A DNA stretch of 64,000 nucleotides from Vibrio ponticus (GCF_009938225.1 NZ_AP019657.1:868001-932000); one strand, 5' to 3'. Shown: positions 32,701 to 41,791, counted from the first letter of the stretch. Notes: a model not told the origin generated them from the letters alone. Translations and numbers: made by a program.

Positions 32701-32849
32701 TTTTGGGAATGGTGCCACTGTTACCGGATATTTTCTTTAAGCCAATGGCAGTAACGATTATGTTTGGTTTAGGTTTTGCTACCGTGCTCACTTTGATTGT
32801 GGTGCCAGTGCTATATCGCCTATTCCATAAGGTAGCGGTTCCAAGTTAG
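29751..32849 (+). CDS. vexK: RND efflux inner-membrane transporter (VexK-like)
   Basis: This 1032-residue proton-driven pump of the AcrB/HAE1 superfamily would export hydrophobic compounds. ATG 29751 follows AAGGAGG. It has the 12-segment RND layout with two large periplasmic loops; the first segment reads VISWMIALIFLIGGVASFFGL. The proton-relay helix reads GMLVDNAIVVVEG, with one Asp where AcrB has two. The C-terminal repeat has GMVLKNGIVLLDQINIE. No outer-membrane factor gene follows, so TolC is the likely exit duct. The stop codon sits inside a 15-bp tandem duplication. Confidence 0.9.
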   Translation: MNNPQQQPQSDDDVTGIAAYFIRNRVISWMIALIFLIGGVASFFGLGRLEDPAFTIKDAMVVTSYPGATPQQVEEEVTYPLEKAIQQLTYVDEINSISSRGLSQITVTMKNNYGPDDLPQIWDELRRKVNDLKGSLPPGVNDPQVIDDFGDVYGILLAVTGEGYSYKELLDYVDYLRRELELVDGVSKISVTGEQQEQVFIEISMKRLSSLGLAPTTVFNLLSTQNIVSSAGAVRIGSEYIRIHPTGEFQNVDQLGDLIITESGAQGLIYLRDVAEIKRGYIDVPTNVITFNGRVALNVGVSFAQGVNVVKIGESFDRRLAELKYQQPVGVEISEIYSQPKEVDKSVRGFVVSLGQAVAIVIIVLLFFMGLRSGLLIGLILLLTVLGTFIFMKYYQIDLQRISLGALVIALGMLVDNAIVVVEGILIGTQRGRTRLQAATDIVTQTKWPLLGATVIAVTAFAPIGLSEDSTGEYCGTLFTVLLISLMLSWFTAISLTPFFADLFFRGQKTPQGDEDSDPYNGMIFVVYKGFLEFCMKRAWVTMAVLVLGLVASIYGFTHVKQSFFPSSTTPIFQADIWLPEGTDIRATNTKLTALESWIAEQDGVEHVTTTAGKGLQRFMLTYAPEKSYAAYGEITTRVDNYEILADLMSRFRQHLEQNFPEVNYKLKQIELGPGGGAKIEARIIGSDPTVLRSIAAQVTAIMHADPGATNIRHDWRQRTKILEPQFNESQARRYGITKSDVDDFLAMSFSGKAVGVYRDGTTLMPIVARLPEEERVDIRNIEGMKIWSPALSEYIPLQQVTLGYEMLWEDPIIVRKDRKRMLTIMADPDILGEETAATLQKRIQGQIEAIELPPGYSLEWGGEYESSGDAQASLFTTMPLGYLFMFLITVFLFNSVKEPLIVWCTVPLAIIGVTTGLLALNTPFGFMALLGFLSLSGMVLKNGIVLLDQINIEIGAGKEPYTAVVEAALSRVRPVCMAAITTILGMVPLLPDIFFKPMAVTIMFGLGFATVLTLIVVPVLYRLFHKVAVPS

Positions 32850-32865
32850 TCGGTTCCAAGTTAGT
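32836..32865 (+). repeat. 15-bp tandem duplication across the RND stop codon
   Basis: CGGTTCCAAGTTAGT occurs twice back to back (32836-32850 and 32851-32865). The first copy contains the TAG stop of the RND gene, so the second is untranslated. Confidence 0.9.
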
Positions 32866-32897
32866 CTAGGTGCAAGATGGATTAGTAGAGAATCATT

Positions 32898-33464
32898 ATG
32901 GAATCACAAACGTGTGCGTGGGCACTGAAACACCCATTGGAGCAGGCTTATCACGATGCTGAGTGGGGCGTGCCTGTTTTTGATGACACAACCTTGTTTG
33001 AGTTTATAACCTTGGAAGGTGCGCAAGCGGGATTAAGTTGGATCACGATTTTGAAAAAGCGTGACGGTTATCGACAAGCGTTCGAGGATTATGATTTAGT
33101 GAAACTGAGTCAGCAGGATCAAGCGCGGGCTGAAGAGATCATTGCCAATTATGATGTTGTTAAACATCGCGGCAAGATAGCTTCCGTGTTTACCAATGCT
33201 CAAGCGGCGCTGGCTTTGATTGAGGAGTACGGCAGTTTATCGAACGCGTTGTGGCAGTTTGTCGATCACAAGCCCAAAGTGAACCATTGGAAAGAGATGT
33301 CACAGGTGCCAGTGTCGACTGAAGAGTCTAAAGCCTTGAGTAAATTTCTCAAAAAGCGAGGGTTTAAGTTCGTTGGTGAGACGATCTGTTATGCGTTTAT
33401 GCAGGCGGTTGGTATGGTTGATGATCACTTGGTGAACTGCCCGATGAAAGGCAAGGCGATTTAG
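32898..33464 (+). CDS. tag: DNA-3-methyladenine glycosylase I
   Basis: Tag removes 3-methyladenine from alkylated DNA, starting base-excision repair. The 188-residue protein has the family's zinc-binding set: Cys and His at the N-terminus (TCAWALKHPLEQAYHDAEWG) and His and Cys near the C-terminus (DDHLVNCPMK). The substrate-pocket sequence EFITLEGAQAGLSWITILKKR and the helix-hairpin-helix-like region FLKKRGFKFVGETICYAFMQA also fit. ATG 32898 lacks a strong ribosome site. A terminator separates it from convergent metC. Confidence 0.95.
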   Translation: MESQTCAWALKHPLEQAYHDAEWGVPVFDDTTLFEFITLEGAQAGLSWITILKKRDGYRQAFEDYDLVKLSQQDQARAEEIIANYDVVKHRGKIASVFTNAQAALALIEEYGSLSNALWQFVDHKPKVNHWKEMSQVPVSTEESKALSKFLKKRGFKFVGETICYAFMQAVGMVDDHLVNCPMKGKAI

Positions 33465-33496
33465 TGGCATTACTGCTCAGTGCATGCCGAATAAAA

Positions 33497-33521
33497 AAAC
33501 AGCCCGCTTAGCGGGCTGTTT
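33497..33521. terminator. Terminator between tag and metC
   Basis: AAACAGCCCGC (33497-33507) pairs with GCGGGCTGTTT (33511-33521). A runs to the left and T residues to the right allow use from either side. Confidence 0.82.
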
Positions 33522-33554
33522 GGTGTTAAGTTGAAGCTTAAATGCTGATAGCCG

Positions 33555-34760
33555 CTAGAGCGAAGTAGCTTGTTCGAGGATCACCGCGTTATAGCGAGCC
33601 AAACCAGCTTCAAGGTCAGCAATTAAATCATCGACATCTTCTAAACCAATATGAATACGGATCAAAGTGCCATCAAAGTTCGGGTTTGCTACGCTGCGTA
33701 AGTAGTTAAAACTCTTGGGCTCATTGGCTAGAATCAAGCTCTCAAAACCTCCCCAAGAATAACCCATACTGAAATGCTTCATGCCATCTAGTAGAGCGGT
33801 CGTCGCGGTTGGATTGGTTGTTTTCATTACAAATGAGAACAGACCGTTGCCGCCGGTGAAATCACGTTTGAAGAACTCGTGACCCGGACAAGTCTCGAGC
33901 GCTGGGTGGCGCACATGGTCAACTTCCGGTCTGGTTTGTAACCATTGGGCGACTTTTAAACTGCTCTCGGCGTGTTGGCGAAGGCGAACATCTAGAGTGC
34001 GAATACCACGTAAACCAAGATAAGCATCATCGGCGGATACGCATTGTCCCATCAAGTAGCTCTGTTCACGCAGTTGATCCCAGTATTTTTCGCTCGCAAC
34101 CGCTGTACCGAGCATCACATCTGAGTGGCCAACAATATATTTGGTCGCCGCTTGGATCGAAATATCAACGCCATGTTCAAATGGCGAGAAATTCACACCC
34201 GCAGCCCAAGTGTTGTCGAGCATGACAATCACGTCATGTTGATGGGCAATGCGCGCTAGGGTAGGCACATCTTGTACTTCCATGGTGATAGAGCCAGGAG
34301 ACTCCAAAAATAGAACCTTGGTATTGGGTTGGATTAGATCGGCAATCTCCTCACCAATAGTGGGTGAGAAGTAAGTCGTTTCGACGCCCATCTTCTTCAT
34401 GATCTTTTCGCAAAAATCGCGAGTAGGCTCGTAGCAAGTATCGACCATCAGAATATGATCGCCGCTCTCAACGAAAGCGAGAATCGCATTAGAGATAGCT
34501 GCTGTGCCACAAGGATATAGAGCACAACCCGCGCCGCCTTCAATTTCCACCATCGCATCTTGCAGGGCGAAATGGGTATGAGTACCACGACGACCATAGA
34601 AAAGCGTTTTGTTCGCACGATTGATGGTGGCGTGTTTTTTCTCTGCAACAGTGTTAAATACAACGGTTGAAGCGCGCTGAACGGGTGGGTTTACCACTCC
34701 ATTCGTCCATTTTTTATCACGTCCAGCGGTGACATATTGAGTCTTTTTGCCTTCTGACAT
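33555..34760 (-). CDS. metC: Cystathionine beta-lyase
   Basis: MetC cleaves cystathionine to homocysteine, pyruvate and ammonia in methionine synthesis. The 401-residue PLP enzyme of the Cys/Met metabolism family has [22 protein letters not shown], the phosphate-binding [21 protein letters not shown], and the cofactor lysine in [24 protein letters not shown] near the C-terminus favours beta-lyase. ATG 34760 opens a single gene. I looked for a MetJ box (AGACGTCT repeats) upstream and did not see a good one. Confidence 0.94.
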   Translation of the reverse strand: MSEGKKTQYVTAGRDKKWTNGVVNPPVQRASTVVFNTVAEKKHATINRANKTLFYGRRGTHTHFALQDAMVEIEGGAGCALYPCGTAAISNAILAFVESGDHILMVDTCYEPTRDFCEKIMKKMGVETTYFSPTIGEEIADLIQPNTKVLFLESPGSITMEVQDVPTLARIAHQHDVIVMLDNTWAAGVNFSPFEHGVDISIQAATKYIVGHSDVMLGTAVASEKYWDQLREQSYLMGQCVSADDAYLGLRGIRTLDVRLRQHAESSLKVAQWLQTRPEVDHVRHPALETCPGHEFFKRDFTGGNGLFSFVMKTTNPTATTALLDGMKHFSMGYSWGGFESLILANEPKSFNYLRSVANPNFDGTLIRIHIGLEDVDDLIADLEAGLARYNAVILEQATSL

Positions 34761-34849
34761 TTTCAGTCCTTGTCCTTAATCATGGGTATATTTAAAACAT
34801 GCCCCAAGAGACAAAGCAAGACCCTCGCTTAGAGCGTTTAGGGATAAGA

Positions 34850-34878
34850 TAAAAAAGACCGAGGCTTAGCTCGGTCTA
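34850..34878 (-). terminator. Terminator after cls
   Basis: Read on the minus strand, AGACCGAG and CTCGGTCT pair across a six-base loop and run into TTTTTTATC. Confidence 0.88.
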
Positions 34879-34884
34879 CGAAGG

Positions 34885-36339
34885 TTATAGCAGAGGGTTA
34901 AACAGATAAAAGGTTCGCTCCAGAAAACGCGAGAAGATTGAGCGTTGTCGCCAAACATCGAGTGAAACCGTGTGGGACTGTGCAATGTACTGATCTTGTA
35001 ATTGATGCATTTTCTGGGTGAATTCTTGATCATCAATCGCTAGAGTGACTTCAAAGTTGAGCCAGAGACTGCGCATGTCCATATTCACCGTACCGACCAG
35101 ACAGAACTGCTCATCAATCACGACTGATTTGGTATGCAATAAGCCGCCATAGAACTCGTAGATTTTTACGCCTGCCATCATCAGTTCGGTGTAGAAAGCG
35201 CGTGAGGCCCATTGCACCATCATTGAATCATTTTTATGAGGAATGATGAGCTCAACGTTAATGCCTCGCTGAGCCGTCATTTTCAATGTCTCTAACAAGT
35301 CGGCACTAGGCACAAAGTAGGGCGTCGTGATTCGTACTGATTTATTGGCTTGGTTAATCGCTAACGTCAGCACTTGATAAATCAAATACTCTGGCATGCC
35401 GGGACCAGATGGCACCACTTGAATCGGATGTTGAGCGGCATCCTGGTCTATTGGACATTCCGGTAGGTTAGGGAACGAACGTTGACCCGTTTCGACCTCC
35501 CAATCCCAGCAATGAATTGCCGAAAGTACGTTAACGGTAGGACCGGTTACTCTGACCATAATATCGATCCATTGTCCTACCCCCGAATCTTGCTTGAAGT
35601 AGGCAGGATCAACCATATTCATCGAACCGGTATAAGCCACTTTTTCATCGATGACGATAATTTTGCGATGCTGGCGCAGATCAAGTCGACGTAAGAAGAT
35701 TCGCCAAGGCTTAACTTCGAGTGCTTGCACGACATTGATCCCTGCTTGCTGCATTTTTGCCAGCCATGGGCTGCGGAAAAAGCGAGGGCTACCCGCGGAG
35801 TCGAGCAAAAGTTTGATATCCACACCACGATGAGCGGCGAGAATCAGTGCATTGGCGACTTCGTCCGCCATACCGCCGGGATGCCAAATATAGAACACCA
35901 TACGAATGCTATGTTTGGCTTGATTAATGTCCTCTATCACCGAACGCATAATTGCTTCAGGCGAGTTTTGTAGTGATAGTTCATTACCACTCAAAGCAGG
36001 AAGCCCTAATCGATTGTTACACAGTTCATCAATACGGTAGATGTGACGACCGAAGTTTTCTGGTGAGTGAGCATGGCAATCACTGAGCTGGGAAAACCAG
36101 TCAATAAATGGTTTGAGCATTTCTTTGGCGCGATCGGCGCGTTTGCGACCAAGGTTTAGTTCACCAAATAAAAAGTAACAGGCGACGCCAACAATAGGAA
36201 TGATGTAAATCACCATCAGCCAAGCAAGAGAGACACTGACAGCACGACGTTTTAATACAACACGAAGCGTAACACCGGCGACTAAAACCCAGTAAAGAAC
36301 AATGCTAGCCAAGGTGACGAAATGGTAGAACTTTTCCAT
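34885..36339 (-). CDS. cls: Cardiolipin synthase, ClsA type
   Basis: Cls joins two phosphatidylglycerol molecules to make cardiolipin at the inner membrane. The protein has two N-terminal transmembrane segments (about residues 4-28 and 38-60) and two phospholipase D motifs: HRKIIVIDEKVAYTGSMN and HTKSVVIDEQFCLVGTVN. I start it at ATG 36339 (MEKFYHFVTLASIVLYWVL), which aligns with E. coli ClsA; an upstream TTG at 36360 would add seven residues. At 484 residues it is family length. It is a single-gene unit. Confidence 0.95.
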   Translation of the reverse strand: MEKFYHFVTLASIVLYWVLVAGVTLRVVLKRRAVSVSLAWLMVIYIIPIVGVACYFLFGELNLGRKRADRAKEMLKPFIDWFSQLSDCHAHSPENFGRHIYRIDELCNNRLGLPALSGNELSLQNSPEAIMRSVIEDINQAKHSIRMVFYIWHPGGMADEVANALILAAHRGVDIKLLLDSAGSPRFFRSPWLAKMQQAGINVVQALEVKPWRIFLRRLDLRQHRKIIVIDEKVAYTGSMNMVDPAYFKQDSGVGQWIDIMVRVTGPTVNVLSAIHCWDWEVETGQRSFPNLPECPIDQDAAQHPIQVVPSGPGMPEYLIYQVLTLAINQANKSVRITTPYFVPSADLLETLKMTAQRGINVELIIPHKNDSMMVQWASRAFYTELMMAGVKIYEFYGGLLHTKSVVIDEQFCLVGTVNMDMRSLWLNFEVTLAIDDQEFTQKMHQLQDQYIAQSHTVSLDVWRQRSIFSRFLERTFYLFNPLL

Positions 36340-36727
36340 TAACGATCTCAGTAAGAACAATTAGTTAAATACTAAGCCTAATTCCAGGCAGTTAACAACA
36401 AAAGCTGCCTAATTTGCTGCATCTAGTTAAAAATAAATTTGTTAGTAAAAGTTGTCGGATTTCGACTCAGATTGTGTTTTCCGTGAGTTTGATATGTGTA
36501 CAAATTGAATGGAATTGTTATAAAATGTTTAAACTGAGTAAAAATCCAGCAGTTAAGACGTAAAAATAGACTTCGCGGTGGAAATTTAATCTGATGGGGT
36601 TCCAATTTTAATCTGAAACTGTTTTACTCGCTATACACAGAGCGTCACACAAACTTTTTCGTAGTGTAAAAATAATAATACACCTACAACTTTTAAGACG
36701 CCGACATTAAGCAAACACAACAATAAA
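36340..36727. other. Divergent promoter region between cls and the NSS transporter
   Basis: The 388 bp are AT-rich and hold no credible gene. The short block TTTTAATCTGAA is echoed nearby (AATTTAATCTGATGG then TTTTAATCTGAAAC, about 36583-36622). A TyrR-like half-matching site, TGTAAA-N6-AATACA, lies at 36665-36682, 46 bp before the transporter ATG. Neither has been tested. Confidence 0.5.
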
Positions 36728-38173
36728 ATGAATGGTGATAATGTGGCTACAACTACAAGCACTAAGCCCCGCGATAGCTGGGGGTCGAAATTAGGTTTCG
36801 TTATGGCCGCTGCAGGTTCTGCAGTTGGTCTTGGTAATATTTGGAAGTTCCCATACACCGCTGGTGAGAGTGGCGGCGGTGCTTTCGTTCTAATCTATCT
36901 TCTTTTTGTAATCTTTATTGGTTTTAGCGTAATGCTGACCGAATTTGCGATTGGTCGTAAGACAGGTGTATCAGCCGTTGGTGCATTTAAGTCAACCGAC
37001 CGCCGCTGGACGTTTGTCGGCGTAATTGGGGTGCTAAGTGGCCTATTAATCATGGGCTTCTACCCAGTTGTGGGTGGTTGGGCTGTTGCTTATATCTATA
37101 AGATTGCTACAGGTCTGCTAAGTACACCGGAAGCGATTGGTGATAGCTTTGGCAGCTTTATCTCTGATCCTGTACAACCACTGATGTGGATGGGTTTATA
37201 CCTAGTACTGAATATCTTTGTCGTTATTCGTGGTGTATCAGGCGGTATCGAGAAAGCGGGTAAAATCCTCATGCCGCTACTATTTATGATTCTTATCCTT
37301 GTAGCAGTTAAAGGCTTGAGTCTTCCGGGTGCAATGGCAGGTCTAGAGTTTTTGTTTAAGCCTGACTTTTCTAAAGTAGATAGTGGCGTTGTACTGGCAG
37401 CGCTAGGCCAAGCTTTCTTCTCATTGAGCCTTGGTATGGGTTGTATGATTACTTACGGCAGTTACCTGCGTAAGAAAGAAAACTTAGTGCAAACTACCGC
37501 AATGGTAACCGCGATGGATACGGGCGTTGCGCTACTTGCTGGTGTTGCAATGTTCCCTGCAATGTTCGCATTCAGCATGGAACCTGCCGCAGGTCCTGGT
37601 TTGGTGTTCGTCGTTGTACCACAACTGTTTGCTGAAATGGGTGGCGTGATTGGTCTACTATTAGCACTACTGTTCTTTATCGGTTTGAGTGTTGCGGCTT
37701 TAACATCGTCAGTGTCACTACTCGAGGTTGTTGTGTCATACCTAATTGATGAAAAGGGCATGAAGCGTCCAACGGCGGTACTAAGTGCAAGTGCGGTAAT
37801 GGCAGCATTATGTGTGTTCGCGTCGTTATCACTTGGTGGTACAGGTCCGAAACTATTTGATACGGGTGCATTTGATATTTTTGACTTGCTAACAGATAAA
37901 ATCTTCCTAGCAGTTGGTGGTATGTTCGTGTGTATCTTTGCTGGTTGGCGTCTAAACCGCGCAGAACTAGAGAAAGAAATCACTAACGATGGTGAAGTGA
38001 AGTTCCCTCTATTCGGTGTTTGGTACAACCTAGTGAAATACGTGATTCCTTTCGCTGTTGCTATCGTCGCTTTTGCAGGTGTGAAAGCCGGTTTCGACAG
38101 TGGCAAAGGTGAGATTATGGTACTTGGTTTAGGCATTATCGGCTTAGCCGCACTACTATCGAAAAAACTATAA
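36728..38173 (+). CDS. Sodium-dependent transporter of the NSS (neurotransmitter:sodium symporter) family
   Basis: This 481-residue inner-membrane protein has about 12 hydrophobic segments. The NSS signature lies in TM1: SKLGFVMAAAGSAVGLGNIWKFPY, including the unwound glycines that bind sodium and substrate in LeuT-type proteins. ESGGGAFVLIYLLFV and the TM6-like LGQAFFSLSLGMGCMITYGSYL also fit. Bacterial relatives carry amino acids such as tryptophan, tyrosine or methionine; the substrate here cannot be told from sequence. ATG 36728 has no clear ribosome site. It is a single-gene unit with a strong terminator. Confidence 0.9.
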   Translation: MNGDNVATTTSTKPRDSWGSKLGFVMAAAGSAVGLGNIWKFPYTAGESGGGAFVLIYLLFVIFIGFSVMLTEFAIGRKTGVSAVGAFKSTDRRWTFVGVIGVLSGLLIMGFYPVVGGWAVAYIYKIATGLLSTPEAIGDSFGSFISDPVQPLMWMGLYLVLNIFVVIRGVSGGIEKAGKILMPLLFMILILVAVKGLSLPGAMAGLEFLFKPDFSKVDSGVVLAALGQAFFSLSLGMGCMITYGSYLRKKENLVQTTAMVTAMDTGVALLAGVAMFPAMFAFSMEPAAGPGLVFVVVPQLFAEMGGVIGLLLALLFFIGLSVAALTSSVSLLEVVVSYLIDEKGMKRPTAVLSASAVMAALCVFASLSLGGTGPKLFDTGAFDIFDLLTDKIFLAVGGMFVCIFAGWRLNRAELEKEITNDGEVKFPLFGVWYNLVKYVIPFAVAIVAFAGVKAGFDSGKGEIMVLGLGIIGLAALLSKKL

Positions 38174-38198
38174 CCTGTTAATTGGTCAATAAAATCTC

Positions 38199-38236
38199 AA
38201 GCCCATAGGAGTGATCCTGTGGGCTTTTTGTTTTTT
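38199..38236 (+). terminator. Terminator after the NSS transporter
   Basis: AAGCCCATAGGA (38199-38210) pairs with TCCTGTGGGCTT (38215-38226, one G-T pair) and is followed by TTTTTGTTTTTT. Confidence 0.92.
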
Positions 38237-38456
38237 GAGTGATGTCGATATGGCAGGGACGTAGATGAGGTTGGATTTCTAAATAGCGTGATATGTGTCG
38301 CATATAAAACATAGACGTTGAGTATTTAATCAATACTGAGCCGTAAAACGAAGATTTTTGATTGTCACTCATGCGCTACTAATGGAATATTTATCGTTTA
38401 CCGAACAGTAGACTCTGTTTGAAAAAGTACGATAAAGAAACATTGGAAGGTGAATC

Positions 38457-40073
38457 GTGACACTCTCTGTCAGGAAGAAATTGTATTTGGGATTTGGTGC
38501 TGTATTAGCAACTCTTCTATTGATGGTTAGCATTATTTGGATGGAAGTGCTTTCGTCCCATAGAGTGGCCGACGAAATCAGAACGGACGATGTGCCAGAA
38601 GTGGTTGGTTACTTGGTATTGCTTGATGATGCTGGTGATGTATACCGTGACGCGACGGGTGTTGTGATTGGTACGGCTAACGCACTGAATGATTACTATG
38701 CAAACAAGGAAGAATTTGAGCAAGTGCTTGCTAATGTAAAGGTGTTAGAGCAAGGCAGTACATCGGATTTACAAAAAGTGCATCAAGTTGAGCAGTACAT
38801 GACTCAGTTTACTCAAGAGTTTGAGCGCAACATTATCCCTGCCATTGGCAAGAGTATGTCACTGGACGTTGCGACAACGGAATTGCGCCGTATTTATCAA
38901 GCGAACTTAGTGCCGATTGAAAATATTTTGGATGACGTATCGAATGGTGAAATTGAAGAGTCTAAAGCCTCTCTACTCGGATTGAGTGATTCATTTAATA
39001 CCATTGAAACGACGATTTTAGTTTTATCTTCGGTCGCGATTGTACTGACTTGTGGTGTGGCATACTGGCTATCAACTTCGATTACGAGCCGACTGACTAT
39101 ATTGGATCAGGTTGCTCAGCGCGTAGCGCAGGGAGATTTAACCGCGACTGAAATTAAAGATGCGTCTGGTGACGAACTAGCCAGTGTTGCGGCGTCGATT
39201 AATATGATGCAGTCATCGCTTAAGTCTTTAATTGGTTCAATTACTGTCGTTACCGGCGAAGTGAAGACAGTCACTTCTGAGTTGAGCAATGTGAGTCAGC
39301 ACTTGGTAAAGGGTGCCTCGGATCAAGCTGATAAAGCGCAGTTAATTGCAACGGCTTCAGAAGAACTAAGCCAAACCATCGCGGAAGTCGCGCATCAGAG
39401 TACTCAAACTTATGAACAAGCCAGCAGTTCGGAAGGGGTTGCCAATTCAGGACGCGATGTTATTGTCGAAATGGTAGCAAGTATTGAGCAAGTGAGTACT
39501 CAGATGGAGGAGATGTCGTCTCAGATGTCGACACTCGGTAATCATGGTGAAAAGATTGGTTCTGTGATTAAAGTGATTGAAGATATCGCTGAGCAAACCA
39601 ATTTATTGGCACTAAACGCAGCGATTGAGGCGGCACGTGCTGGTGAGTTTGGTCGTGGGTTCGCCGTTGTTGCTGACGAGGTTCGTGCATTGGCTGAACG
39701 TACGACTAATGCCACCAAAGAAGTTGCAGGTATTATTCAAGCGATTCAACTCGGTACCCAAGAAGCGGTCACCTTTACCGAAGATAACCGTCGTTTGGTG
39801 GAAATTGGTGTCAGTCAAAGTTCTGGGGCGGTAAGTGCTCTTGAAGAAATCGTGGCAGGCGCCTCTCATGTACAGAGTATGATTAACTCGATAGCGACTG
39901 CGGCGGAGCAACAAACGGCGGTGACGCGTGAAATTACCTCTGACATCACCATGATCAGTGATATTTCGACTCAATCATTGCAAATGGCGAGTGAAAGCTC
40001 GGTAGATATTCAACGTCTAAGTGACAAAGTTGGCGAATTAGAGCAGTTGATGAAGCAATTCCGTTTAGCCTAA
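38457..40073 (+). CDS. Methyl-accepting chemotaxis protein
   Basis: This 538-residue chemoreceptor has TM1 at about residues 9-28, a periplasmic helical-bundle sensor of about 150 residues, TM2 at about 185-205, a HAMP domain to about 260, and the cytoplasmic signalling domain. The hairpin tip that contacts CheA and CheW reads [20 protein letters not shown]. No CheR/CheB-binding pentapeptide is present at the C-terminus (QFRLA). The start is GTG 38457 with GGAAGG upstream. The ligand is unknown. It is transcribed alone, and its terminator touches the next gene. Confidence 0.93.
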   Translation: MTLSVRKKLYLGFGAVLATLLLMVSIIWMEVLSSHRVADEIRTDDVPEVVGYLVLLDDAGDVYRDATGVVIGTANALNDYYANKEEFEQVLANVKVLEQGSTSDLQKVHQVEQYMTQFTQEFERNIIPAIGKSMSLDVATTELRRIYQANLVPIENILDDVSNGEIEESKASLLGLSDSFNTIETTILVLSSVAIVLTCGVAYWLSTSITSRLTILDQVAQRVAQGDLTATEIKDASGDELASVAASINMMQSSLKSLIGSITVVTGEVKTVTSELSNVSQHLVKGASDQADKAQLIATASEELSQTIAEVAHQSTQTYEQASSSEGVANSGRDVIVEMVASIEQVSTQMEEMSSQMSTLGNHGEKIGSVIKVIEDIAEQTNLLALNAAIEAARAGEFGRGFAVVADEVRALAERTTNATKEVAGIIQAIQLGTQEAVTFTEDNRRLVEIGVSQSSGAVSALEEIVAGASHVQSMINSIATAAEQQTAVTREITSDITMISDISTQSLQMASESSVDIQRLSDKVGELEQLMKQFRLA

Positions 40074-40106
40074 CTGTTTAGGCAAGGATAAATTAAGTAT
40101 ATACTC

Positions 40107-40130
40107 ACGGCTCCTCAATGGAGCCGTTTT
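40107..40130 (+). terminator. Terminator after the chemoreceptor, overlapping the next gene's ribosome site
   Basis: ACGGCTCC (40107-40114) pairs with GGAGCCGT (40120-40127) and ends in TTTT. The GGAG in the 3' arm is also the only Shine-Dalgarno candidate for the ATG at 40132. Confidence 0.82.
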
Positions 40131-40131
40131 C

Positions 40132-40827
40132 ATGTTTGATATCTTATACACTCACAACGATTTTTTGATCATCAATAAGCACCCGGGAGTCTCTGTGCAC
40201 AAAGATGATGGTGACACGATGTTATTAGCCGAAGTGGCGAAACAAAGTGGTGACCAACAGCTTTATTTGGTGCATCGTCTTGATAAGATGACCTCAGGTA
40301 TTTTGCTACTTGCGCGCAGTTCAGAGGCGGCGAGTGAGCTGTCTCAAGCATTTGCTAATCGATTAGTTGAAAAGTTTTATCTTGCGATTGGTGCTAAAAA
40401 GCCGAAAAAAAAGCAAGGTTTGATCAGTGGAGACATGGAGCGCTCGCGCCGTTCGTCATGGAAGTTGATTAATAGTCACAATAACCCCGCAGTTACACAG
40501 TTTTTCTCTGCTGGCGCAAAACCGGGGGAAAGGCTGTTTCTATGTAAGCCGTATACTGGCAAGACTCATCAGATCAGAGTGGCTTTGAAATCGATAGGTT
40601 CAGCGATTGTTGGTGACCCAATATATAACACCGGCAGTGTGGCTGACAGGGGCTATTTACATGCCTTTGCGCTGGCTTTCCCTTATCAAGGGCAGACACA
40701 TCAATTGATTTGCGATCCAAGAGAATTTGCCTCTCTTGGGGAAAAATGGCTAGAAACCGAAATTCAACCGGGTATTGATGCGTGGTTGCCACCTTGGCAA
40801 CTAGTATGGCCCAACATTAAAAAGTAG
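40132..40827 (+). CDS. RluA-family RNA pseudouridine synthase
   Basis: This 231-residue enzyme converts uridine to pseudouridine in RNA. The catalytic aspartate is in LVHRLDKMTSGILLLAR. KPYTGKTHQIRVALKSIGSAIVGDPIY is the conserved C-terminal RluA block. It lacks an N-terminal S4 domain and resembles the short TIGR01621-type synthases; its target RNA is unknown. The next gene, a 23S rRNA-methyltransferase-like protein, begins 8 bp after its stop, which hints at ribosomal RNA as the substrate. Confidence 0.9.
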   Translation: MFDILYTHNDFLIINKHPGVSVHKDDGDTMLLAEVAKQSGDQQLYLVHRLDKMTSGILLLARSSEAASELSQAFANRLVEKFYLAIGAKKPKKKQGLISGDMERSRRSSWKLINSHNNPAVTQFFSAGAKPGERLFLCKPYTGKTHQIRVALKSIGSAIVGDPIYNTGSVADRGYLHAFALAFPYQGQTHQLICDPREFASLGEKWLETEIQPGIDAWLPPWQLVWPNIKK

Positions 40828-40835
40828 CGACAGTA

Positions 40836-41771
40836 ATGCAAGTAGAACAGATCCCAGTATTTTTAAGCCATGTGGAGCAACAACTGCACACAGTGCCAAA
40901 TGAAGTTCGCCGTTTATTTCATGGTCGCGGGCAGCGCTGGCAGGGTTTAGAGCAGCTTACTTGCGATTGGTTACAAGGTCAGCTTATCGTTAACCTATTC
41001 AAAGCCGCAGATGCTGAGTTTATTAACCAATTAAAATCGGGCCTTATCTCATTATCACAATCAGACGTTTGGCAAGCACGCCAAGGACGAGTGATTTTAT
41101 TGCAACACCGTTATGCGGACGGCGCACCATCCGAAGTGCTGCTGGGGGAATTAGATTCTCGCCCAGTAGTTGAAGAGCTCGGTCTTAAATACCAGTTGGA
41201 TATTGGACGCAACCAGAATTTTGGTTTGTTCTTAGATATGCGTTTGGGAAGAGAGTGGACCCGTGATAATGCTAAGCACGCCAATGTGCTTAATCTGTTT
41301 GCTTATACTTGTGGCTTTTCCGTTGCTGCAATTGCAGGCGGCGCCGATCAAGTGGTCAACGTCGATATGGCAAAAGCTTCGCTAAGTAAAGGGCGCGAAA
41401 ACCACAAATTGAATGGTCATAACTTAAATCAGGTTAAGTTTATGGGGCATGATATTTTCAAGTCATGGGGTAAGATTAAGAAGTCGGGTCCGTATGATGT
41501 GATCATCATTGATCCGCCTTCATTTCAGAAGGGCAGTTTTGCTTTGACAAAAGATTACGCCAAAATCTTACGTCGTTTGCCAGACTTGCTGACTGACAAT
41601 GGTCAGGTGCTAGCGTGTGTGAACTCACCAGCGGTGGATTGTAATTTCTTAATTGATGGCATGGCGGAAGCGGCGCCAGAGTTAAGTTTTGTCGAGCGCT
41701 TGGCAAACCCAGAAGAATTTGCCGATATTGATGAGCAAGCGTCACTGAAATGTTTAGTATTTAAAAAATAA
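40836..41771 (+). CDS. Class I SAM-dependent methyltransferase, RlmI/RlmK-like
   Basis: The 311-residue protein has a degenerate N-terminal part and a Rossmann methyltransferase core. The SAM-binding motif I region reads NVLNLFAYTCGFSVAAIAGG, followed by VNVDMAKASLSKGRENHKLN. The catalytic IIDPPSFQKGSF resembles the DPP[SF] motif of rRNA m5C and m2G methyltransferases such as RlmI and RlmK. The substrate is not known. It is probably cotranscribed with the preceding pseudouridine synthase (8-bp gap). Confidence 0.88.
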   Translation: MQVEQIPVFLSHVEQQLHTVPNEVRRLFHGRGQRWQGLEQLTCDWLQGQLIVNLFKAADAEFINQLKSGLISLSQSDVWQARQGRVILLQHRYADGAPSEVLLGELDSRPVVEELGLKYQLDIGRNQNFGLFLDMRLGREWTRDNAKHANVLNLFAYTCGFSVAAIAGGADQVVNVDMAKASLSKGRENHKLNGHNLNQVKFMGHDIFKSWGKIKKSGPYDVIIIDPPSFQKGSFALTKDYAKILRRLPDLLTDNGQVLACVNSPAVDCNFLIDGMAEAAPELSFVERLANPEEFADIDEQASLKCLVFKK

Positions 41772-41791
41772 CCACCAAACATCCTGATAAG

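Noticed and set aside
34761..34850. A MetJ operator upstream of metC
   Set aside because: No adjacent AGACGTCT-like repeats were found.
37462..38136. A 224-residue minus-strand frame inside the NSS transporter
   Set aside because: It is a shadow of the transporter: Ser/Thr/Pro-rich, no start signal, and the plus-strand frame is clearly the real gene.
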